Source: Solirubrobacterales bacterium | Lineage (GTDB): Bacteria; Actinomycetota; Thermoleophilia; Solirubrobacterales; Solirubrobacteraceae | Assembly: GCA_015655225.1 (NCBI GenBank) | Contig: JAATFK010000179.1 | Span: forward strand, 1 to 5,720 | Length of the DNA: 5,720 bases | Direction of reading: 5' to 3' | Shown: positions 1 to 4,864 of the stretch, piece after piece | How positions within the stretch are numbered: position 1 is the first letter of the stretch | Layout: the number at the start of each line of letters is the position of its first letter | The notes under the pieces: model-generated | The model's database searches: none | What the model was told of the DNA's origin: nothing | The model's input: the letters and a program-made list of their open reading frames with translations, nothing else | Translations under genes and position numbers: made by a program

Positions 1-1249
1 CCTCGTCCGGCGCGGCCCGCTCCAGCGCGCCCTGGGCGGCGGCGGCGAGCGTCTCGGCGACCTCCGGATCGGCGGCCGCCGCGAGCCGGCTGAGCTGCGC
101 CGCCACCTCCGCCGCCGGGGCGCCGTCCTCGCGCAGGACGGTCGCGGCGCGGCGATGGGCCGCCTGGCGCTCGGCCTCCCCCATCGCCTCGTAGATCGAG
201 CTGCGGATCAGCGGGTGCACGAACACGAGCGGGTCCTCGCTCAGCAGCACCTCGATGCGCTTGAGGCGGTGCGCGATCCCGCCCGCCTCCTGCACCGGGA
301 CCTCGGCGACGGCGGCGGCCGCCGCGAGCCGGGCGCCGTCGCCGAGGACCGCGATCGCCCGCGCCAGCGCCGGCGCCGCCTCGTCGACGCGCTCGATCCG
401 CCGCAGCACGCGGTCGCCGAGGAAGCGGACCGGCGTCCCGCCCATCTCCTCCGGGCGCAGCGGCGTGCCGTTGATGTGGATCGTCCGCAGCAGCTCGTGG
501 ACGTAGAGGGGATTGCCGGCGGTCACGGCGTAGCAGGCGTCGCAGACCTCGCGGTCGGCGTCGGGGACCCGCTCGCGGACGATCCGCGCGACGGCGTCGC
601 GTCCGAGCGCGTGCGGCGTGAGGCGCACGTCGGCGCCGCCGCGCAGCTCGTCCAGCAGGTCCGCCCGCGCGCCCGGCTCGTCGGGACGGAACGCGATCGC
701 GAGGACGAGCGGCAGGTCGGCGAGGCGACGCGCCAGGTAGTCGAGCGCGCGCAGTGACGAGGCGTCGGCCCAGTGCGCGTCGTCGACGATCGCCAGCAGC
801 GGCCGGTCGAGCGCCAGCTCGGCGGTCAGCCAGTAGAGCGCGTGCATCGCGGCGAAGCCGGCGGCGTGGCTGCCGTCGCCGGAGGCGCCGGTCCCGATCC
901 CGAGCACGCGGGCCGCCGGCGCGGCCGCGCCCGCCAGCAGTCGCTTCCGCTCCTCCGGCGAGGCGGCGGCGAGCGCCGGCTCGTGGAGCTGACGGATCAC
1001 GCCGAACGGCTGCTCCTGCTCCAGCTCGCCGCCGCGGGCGCCCAGCACCCGCATCCCGGACGCTCTCGCGAGCCGCGCGACGGCCGCCAGCAGGGCGGTC
1101 TTGCCGCTGCCGGCGGCACCTTCGAGCACGACGACGCGGCCGCGGCCGTCACGGGCGGCTTCCAGCGCGTCCTCGGTGGTCGCGATCTCGCGATCGCGGT
1201 CCAGCAGCGTCGGTCCCGGATCCTGGATGGACCGGAGCTTAGTGCTCAG
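1..1249 (-). CDS. LuxR/LAL-type ATP-binding transcriptional regulator, N-terminal ATPase part (partial at left edge)
   Basis: This is a large STAND-type AAA regulator that would bind ATP, sense an unknown ligand and, through a C-terminal LuxR HTH, activate transcription in the cytoplasm. About 416 residues are visible. Counting from the CTG at 1249, Walker A GAAGSGKT is at residues 44-51 and Walker B LLAIVDDAHW at about 151-159. The typical LAL segment FVHPLIRSSIYEAM follows at about 343-356, and then an alanine-rich helical region that looks like the start of the TPR part. The LuxR HTH lies beyond base 1, so the family call rests on the ATPase half and its layout. The start is uncertain. Family members usually begin 5-20 residues before the LLDRDREI segment seen here, but this frame has no ATG, GTG or TTG there. 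The nearest in-frame starts are GTG 1558 and ATG 1582, which would add about 103-111 low-complexity residues. The CTG at 1249 overlaps the TGA of the upstream frame as CTGA, which could indicate coupled translation. Confidence 0.92.
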   Translation of the reverse strand, partial: MSTKLRSIQDPGPTLLDRDREIATTEDALEAARDGRGRVVVLEGAAGSGKTALLAAVARLARASGMRVLGARGGELEQEQPFGVIRQLHEPALAAASPEERKRLLAGAAAPAARVLGIGTGASGDGSHAAGFAAMHALYWLTAELALDRPLLAIVDDAHWADASSLRALDYLARRLADLPLVLAIAFRPDEPGARADLLDELRGGADVRLTPHALGRDAVARIVRERVPDADREVCDACYAVTAGNPLYVHELLRTIHINGTPLRPEEMGGTPVRFLGDRVLRRIERVDEAAPALARAIAVLGDGARLAAAAAVAEVPVQEAGGIAHRLKRIEVLLSEDPLVFVHPLIRSSIYEAMGEAERQAAHRRAATVLREDGAPAAEVAAQLSRLAAAADPEVAETLAAAAQGALERAAPDE

Positions 1250-1575
1250 CGCACGGTCAGATGCCGCCGCACGCTGGCCAACCCTCCGGACGCGGTCGCT
1301 CTCGGGACGCTGCCGAGCTTCAGCGCGAGCGAGAAACGACCCCCGTGGACATGCGCGCCGGCGAGCGTCGCGGTCTGGCGGCGCACGACGTGCTGGCCGC
1401 GCTGACCCTGCCCCCCCGATACGCCGCTGTTGACGGGCCTGCCGCTCTAGCCGAGGTCCTCGCGCGTCGTCGTGGGTGCGGCGGAGGCTGTGGTGGAGGC
1501 CGCACCGGTCGTGAGGAGCAGGAGCGCCAGCGCCAGCCGCCGGCGTGCGCCCGTCCACGGCGCCCCTGCTCTCAC
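1246..1575 (-). pseudogene. Broken gene for a small secreted protein, interrupted by an in-frame TAG
   Basis: From GTG 1575 the frame encodes 42 residues and stops at TAG 1447-1449. They form a textbook signal peptide: n-region ARRR, core LALALLLL, then small residues ending ASAA before PTTTREDLG. The same frame then continues for 66 codons to TGA at 1246-1248, with mostly G/C third positions. It ends in a segment containing GGRFSLALKL and closing RRHLTVR, the kind of beta-strand ending I associate with short secreted proteins of Thermoleophilia. Read through the TAG, this would be a 109-residue secreted protein of ordinary shape, so I infer a nonsense mutation or a base error. GTG 1593 is an alternative start adding six residues; neither start has a clear Shine-Dalgarno. 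The end overlaps the possible CTG start of the ATPase regulator, so they may have formed an operon. An alternative is that only the 42-residue piece is made, or that the whole frame is chance in GC-rich DNA. Confidence 0.42.
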
Positions 1576-1843
1576 GTCCCATGGTCGCTGCACGGCGGCG
1601 ACAGTCGCACACTCCTCGGTGGATTGCGTCAGGGGTGACCCTGATCTTGGCGGCGGCGGTCAAGCATCCGGATGGTCGACGGGTGTCTGTTTCTACTTCG
1701 GTTGGCGCAGCCGCGCTTGCGGTCGGCGGAGCCACGGTCGGCGCGGGCCTTCAAAGCCTTCAGCAATGGGTGAATCGCCGGTCTCACCGCAGAGAGCTCG
1801 CTGACGACCGGCTGTGGACAGCCCGTCGGCAGGCCGACGGCGA
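1576..1843. other. Largely non-coding gap with two short palindromes
   Basis: Apart from the possible membrane-protein fragment, this stretch has no convincing gene. It holds an inverted repeat tcaggg-gtga-ccctga at 1629-1644 and a perfect 10-base palindrome catccggatg at 1665-1674. Next to the latter, a minus-strand TTGACC at 1658-1663 resembles a -35 element, but no matching -10 is seen about 17 bases on. These could form the control region of the broken secreted gene at 1246-1575, whose start lies about 80 bases away. Confidence 0.3.
1635..1840 (+). pseudogene. Possible fragment of a small membrane-anchored protein
   Basis: From GTG 1635 the plus strand encodes a hydrophobic, glycine/alanine-rich stretch (about 1683-1760, including VGAAALAVGGATVGAGL), followed by a charged segment with WVNRRSHRRELADDRLW and then ARRQ. 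One membrane helix followed by an arginine/glutamate-rich helix is a common layout in small actinobacterial proteins of unknown function, which normally continue with about 100 residues of coiled helix. Here the pattern dissolves after about 1830 into hairpin DNA and antisense sequence of the neighbouring gene, so I read it as a truncated remnant. Its codons are poorer in G/C at third positions (gtt, tct, act, caa, aat, aga) than those of the flanking genes, which fits decay or foreign origin. No good ribosome binding site is visible; GTG 1683 is another possible start. It may be only chance open frame. Confidence 0.25.
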
Positions 1844-1890
1844 GTCGGCGGCCGATCCACCGCGCCGGGCAGCGGTATCGGCCGCCCGAC
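1823..1890 (-). terminator. Tandem hairpins just past the beta-helix gene stop; probable terminator
   Basis: The main hairpin pairs 1844-1856 with 1877-1890: 13 base pairs with one bulged C at 1885. Its 20-base loop can pair further (1859-1863 with 1872-1876). It begins 13 bases beyond the TGA of the minus-strand beta-helix gene at 1904. A second, tighter hairpin follows at 1823-1840, with arms ccgtcggc and gccgacgg. There is no run of T after either stem, so this would be a GC-rich hairpin terminator without a U-tract, as is frequent in high-GC actinobacteria. Confidence 0.6.
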
Positions 1891-1903
1891 ACGGTCGAAT
1901 GCC

Positions 1904-4036
1904 TCAGCGCTTGTGCGTCTTCTTCGGCGCGGCCTTCTTCTTCGCGACCTTGGTCGAGACCGTCACCTTGTAGGTCTTCCTGACCTTCCCGCCGGTCGAG
2001 ACCGTGATCGCCAGCGCGAGTCTGTGGGCCTTGGCCAGCAGCTTCTTGCCGGTCTTGTTCAGCGTGAGCGTCACCGTCTTGTGCGCGCCGGACTTGAGCG
2101 TCACGCTGGTCGAGGCGACGACGACCTTCTCCGTCTTGATCGTGGTCTTCGTCTTGGCCTTCTTGCCCTTGCCCGTCTTGACCTTCACCTTGACCTTCTC
2201 GGTGACGGTCGCCTTCACCGTCGCCTTCGCGCACCCGTTGCCCTTGGGGCAGGACAGGACGAGCTTGACGGTCGAGCCCTTGACGGTCGGCTTCTTGACG
2301 GACGGCGTCGAGAGCGTCTTGGTCGCGCCGGTCTTCGGCGGTGGGGTGGCCGCCTGCCCTCCGTAGACGAGCCCGATGTAGTTCGGCGAGTCGCCCGTCG
2401 CGTGGCTGTAGTCGGCGGTGAAGCCGTTCGCGACGCCGGCGAAGGTCCCGTTGATCGTGACGCCGTCGGTGATGATCGGGAAGGCCTGGACCTCGGTGCC
2501 GAGCGCCGGCGCATAGCCCCCGACCAGCTGCGGGGCGGCGGTGCCGCCAAGCGTGATCACGGCGTAGTGGCCGAACGTCAGGGTGCCGGTCGCTCCGCCC
2601 GCGAGCTGCGGGGCGATCGTCCCGTCGGCGGCGTTGACGAACGTCTCCTTCCCCGTCAGGAACTGGTTGGAGTTGACAGCCGCGTTCGCGCCGGGCGCGA
2701 TCGCGAGCGTGCCGTCGTTCGTCACCACCTGACCGCCGGTGAACCACGTCGTCCCGCTCTGGACGTTGATCGAGCCACCGTGCTGGTTGGTGACGGGGAT
2801 GTCGAGTTCGTTGATCAGGTGCGGTGCCTCGGACGCGAGGTCGACGATCCCCTGGTTGACGAGCTGGCTGCCCAGCAGCCGCACGCCCGTGTTCGTGTCG
2901 GTGCTGACGTTGGGTGTGTGCACGACGAACGTGCCCTGGTTGGTCACGTTGCCGGCCAGCGTCAGTTCGTTGAGGTAGGTGTTCGTGTTGTACAGGTCGG
3001 CCTCGACCGTCACCGTCTGGCCCGGCGGGATCGTCCCGGCGAGCTGGCCGTTCTGGCTGTTGAAGAGGAACGAGCCCGTCCCGGCCGCGTCGCTCAGCTT
3101 CGACGCGATCTTCAGCTGGACCGGGTTGCCGCTCTCCGGGCCGCTCTGGGCGAACACGTCCGGGTCCTCGTTGTGCAGCCCGGTGCCGCCGACGACGGTC
3201 GTGCCGGCGTTGACGTAGCTGCCCTGGTTGGCGAACGTCGTCGGACCGGTCTGGAGGCCGTTGTGGACGACGTTCATCCACGCGCCCGGATCGACCGACC
3301 ACTGGCTCTGGTTCGTGAGCGTGCTGCCGCTGTTGACGTCGAGGAACCCGGAGGTCACCTCGCCGCTCGACCCGGGTTGGTCGAGGAGACTGACGTCGAG
3401 CTGGTTGTGGAAGGTGCCGTCGTTCGCGGTCGCCTGGGTCGTCGTGGAGACCGAGCTGAAGCTGCCGGCGTTGGTGAGCGACCCGGTGCCGTTGATCATC
3501 GCCGAGCCGCCGTGGGTGCTCTCCGGGGTGCCGCTGCCGTCGTCGCTGGCCAGCAGCTCGAGGGAGCCGCCCGCGGCGATCGTCCCGGTGCCGCTCATCG
3601 TCAGCGCCATCTGCTGGCCGCCCACGCCGCGATCGACGTAGGACTGGCCGTGGATCACGAGGCCGGCACCGGAGGCGATCGTCAGATCCCCGATGAGCGT
3701 GTTTCCCCGTCCGGAGGTCGCGCCGCTGGGCGGGTCCGTGTAGGTCCAGTAGGTCAGCTGCACCGGATAGTTCGCCGCGCCCGACGGCAGGCAGACGTCC
3801 TCGGTGGCGTTGGGACCACCGGGAACATGGCCAGCGCTCCAGTTGCCCGCGTCGCCCCACACGTTGCTTCTGGCACCCGTCCACGTGTCGGTGCAGGCCG
3901 CCTGGGCGGCGGCCGCAGCGGCGCCGAAGATCGCCAGCGAGCAGACCGTGACGCACAGCAGCCGTGTCAGCCGGCCTCCCGCACGTCGTCCGTCGCCTCT
4001 ACCGCCGCGCACCAGCGACGCTCGTCCGAGCAGCAC
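1904..4036 (-). CDS. Secreted beta-helix, passenger-like surface protein with Cys/Lys-rich C-terminal module
   Basis: This is a complete 710-residue exported protein, probably structural or adhesive at the cell surface; no enzyme motif is seen. Residues 1-46 are a signal peptide: a long arginine-rich n-region, core LLCVTVCSLAIFGAAAAAA, and a cut near AQA-A. Residues 48-85 hold a W-rich cap with C48, TWTG, GNW and C82, the pattern that opens many autotransporter-like beta-helix proteins; the two cysteines may pair. Residues about 100-500 are Gly/Asn/Thr/Ser-rich repeats with recurring LTNAGSF, LTNQSQW and VTNQGTF units, read as parallel beta-helix coils. Residues about 505-562 (ITDGVTINGTFAGV onward) resemble the last coils of passenger domains. 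Residues 565-710 are a separate module with SCPKGNGC (C596, C602), a lysine-rich insert and a basic tail ending KKTHKR. There is no autotransporter barrel, LPXTG or final membrane helix. GTG 4036 is chosen because AAGGAG lies seven bases upstream. Start, extent and export are solid; the precise role is unknown. Confidence 0.9.
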   Translation of the reverse strand: MLLGRASLVRGGRGDGRRAGGRLTRLLCVTVCSLAIFGAAAAAAQAACTDTWTGARSNVWGDAGNWSAGHVPGGPNATEDVCLPSGAANYPVQLTYWTYTDPPSGATSGRGNTLIGDLTIASGAGLVIHGQSYVDRGVGGQQMALTMSGTGTIAAGGSLELLASDDGSGTPESTHGGSAMINGTGSLTNAGSFSSVSTTTQATANDGTFHNQLDVSLLDQPGSSGEVTSGFLDVNSGSTLTNQSQWSVDPGAWMNVVHNGLQTGPTTFANQGSYVNAGTTVVGGTGLHNEDPDVFAQSGPESGNPVQLKIASKLSDAAGTGSFLFNSQNGQLAGTIPPGQTVTVEADLYNTNTYLNELTLAGNVTNQGTFVVHTPNVSTDTNTGVRLLGSQLVNQGIVDLASEAPHLINELDIPVTNQHGGSINVQSGTTWFTGGQVVTNDGTLAIAPGANAAVNSNQFLTGKETFVNAADGTIAPQLAGGATGTLTFGHYAVITLGGTAAPQLVGGYAPALGTEVQAFPIITDGVTINGTFAGVANGFTADYSHATGDSPNYIGLVYGGQAATPPPKTGATKTLSTPSVKKPTVKGSTVKLVLSCPKGNGCAKATVKATVTEKVKVKVKTGKGKKAKTKTTIKTEKVVVASTSVTLKSGAHKTVTLTLNKTGKKLLAKAHRLALAITVSTGGKVRKTYKVTVSTKVAKKKAAPKKTHKR

Positions 4037-4043
4037 TCGCCGA

Positions 4044-4049
4044 CTCCTT
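4044..4049 (-). promoter_or_regulatory. Ribosome binding site AAGGAG of the beta-helix gene
   Basis: On the minus strand AAGGAG sits seven bases before the GTG at 4034-4036. This near-perfect Shine-Dalgarno sequence decides the start. It is the only strong one in the window, which suggests efficient translation of this protein. Confidence 0.8.
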
Positions 4050-4194
4050 GTCTCGTGAACATGGTCGTCCGGTCACCCCCGAGACCGAACGGCCAGCACT
4101 GTGGCACGAGCACGCGCCGCTCGGTTAGGACGAGCGCGCAGAAGCACCAGGACTGATCGGAGCAATTTGTCCCGGGTATCCCCCGTGTTCCATG

Positions 4195-4217
4195 GCCGAC
4201 GGTCCGTCGGCTAGCGT
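4195..4217 (+). promoter_or_regulatory. Candidate promoter/operator of the 181-residue protein: palindrome abutting a TAGCGT -10
   Basis: A perfect 17-base palindrome with 8-base arms (gccgacgg t ccgtcggc) occupies 4195-4211. It is followed directly by TAGCGT (4212-4217), which fits an actinobacterial TANNNT -10 element. Ten bases then lead to ATG 4228, so the transcript would be nearly leaderless, agreeing with the absence of a Shine-Dalgarno sequence. If the -10 is right, the palindrome fills the -35/-10 spacer, where a bound dimeric repressor would block RNA polymerase. No good -35 is visible. Confidence 0.33.
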
Positions 4218-4227
4218 TCGCGATCGC

Positions 4228-4773
4228 ATGCGCCTGGGGATCGCCGACCACTTCGGCTGGGCCGTCGCCGTCACGGCGTCGCCGGACCACGAGGTGGTCG
4301 ACCGCCGGCGGATCGAGCTGGTCGAGCCGGGGGTGACGGCGGCGCCGATCCACTACGAGAGCGCGCGGCTCGACGTGGCGGCCACAGCGGCCCTGGTCGT
4401 CCGAGCGCGCGCGTCGGTCGCGCGGGCGAGCGCCGCCGCGCTCGACCAACTCGCCGCCGAGCTGCCCGGTGCGGTCGAGACGATCTCGCTGCGCTCCTGG
4501 CCGTCGGACTTCCCCGACGACATCGCGGTGCAGCGCCGCTCCCCGTACGAGGCGCGCGCCGACGCGATCATGTACCGCCAGGAGCTGGCCGAGCTGGCGC
4601 ACGAGCGCGGCTGGCGCGTGCACCTCTACGACGCGAAGGCCGTGATCGACCAGGCGCGAGCCGTTCTGGGCACCCGCGCCGACGCGGTCCTGAACGGCCC
4701 CCGAGCACGACTCGGGCCACCGTGGACCAGAGACCACCGGGTCGCGCTGGCGGCGGCGATCGTCGGGGGCTAG
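4228..4773 (+). CDS. Conserved actinobacterial protein of unknown function
   Basis: This is a soluble, probably cytoplasmic protein of 181 residues with no signal peptide or membrane helix. I recall similar proteins across Actinobacteria annotated only as hypothetical, and cannot name the family. It begins with a beta-strand-like MRLGIADHFGWAVAVTAS, then VVDRRRIELVEPG (23-35) and APIHYES (39-45). A helical segment (about 50-80) leads to a dense, probably functional block, WPSDFPDDIAVQRR (91-104), PYEARADAIMYRQ (106-118) and RGWRVHLYDAK (127-137), with LGPPWTRDHR (162-171) near the end. Strand-helix alternation with conserved Asp, His, Glu and Arg could suit a nucleotide or nuclease-like fold, but that is a guess. 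I prefer ATG 4228 over ATG 4192 because the conserved sequence begins there and the -10-like TAGCGT lies between them. The gene stands alone, divergent from the beta-helix gene and convergent with the next, ending at the shared hairpin. Confidence 0.87.
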   Translation: MRLGIADHFGWAVAVTASPDHEVVDRRRIELVEPGVTAAPIHYESARLDVAATAALVVRARASVARASAAALDQLAAELPGAVETISLRSWPSDFPDDIAVQRRSPYEARADAIMYRQELAELAHERGWRVHLYDAKAVIDQARAVLGTRADAVLNGPRARLGPPWTRDHRVALAAAIVGG

Positions 4774-4794
4774 TCCGGAGCTGGTCGTCTGTTT

Positions 4795-4833
4795 CACGAC
4801 CGCCGGCGGCCCGAGGGCCGCCGGCGGGTCGTG
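4795..4833. terminator. Bidirectional hairpin between two converging genes
   Basis: Bases 4795-4811 (cacgac then cgccggcggcc) pair with 4816-4833 (ggccgccggcg, a bulged G at 4827, then gtcgtg): 17 base pairs around a CGAG loop. It starts 22 bases past the stop of the plus-strand gene at 4773 and lies 32 bases past the stop of the minus-strand gene at 4865, so one element can end transcription from both sides. On the minus strand it is followed by aaac rather than a T run. It is the strongest simple hairpin I see in the window. Confidence 0.72.
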
Positions 4834-4864
4834 GGTGACGAGGCCGCGTTCTCCGGCCCCAGCC

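Noticed and set aside
155..1405. Several plus-strand open frames opposite the ATPase regulator
   Set aside because: They mirror the minus-strand gene, which has Walker A and B motifs and LAL family segments; their own products are featureless.
1658..1663. TTGACC as a -35 box of a promoter for the broken secreted gene
   Set aside because: No TANNNT-like -10 follows at 16-18 bases on the minus strand, so the match alone is not enough.
1629..3956. A 775-codon minus-strand frame overlapping the beta-helix gene in another phase
   Set aside because: The product is almost entirely Arg, Gly, Asp, Gln and His, with no domain or signal; this is typical of an alternative phase in GC-rich DNA.
1814..4156. 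A 780-codon open frame on the plus strand, opposite the beta-helix gene
   Set aside because: It is a composition shadow: its product is an Arg/Gly/Val/Asp-rich string without domains, while the opposite strand has a signal peptide, strong ribosome binding site, repeats and a recognised C-terminal module.
4192..4227. ATG 4192 as the start of the conserved protein
   Set aside because: There is no Shine-Dalgarno sequence before it, the extra 12 residues are unlike the conserved start, and the palindrome and -10-like sequence fall inside it. It remains possible if transcription starts near TATCCC at 4177-4182.
3967..4797. A 276-codon minus-strand frame opposite the 181-residue protein
   Set aside because: Its sequence is low-complexity Arg/Gly/Asp/Val, it crosses the divergent promoter region, and the plus strand has the conserved protein.
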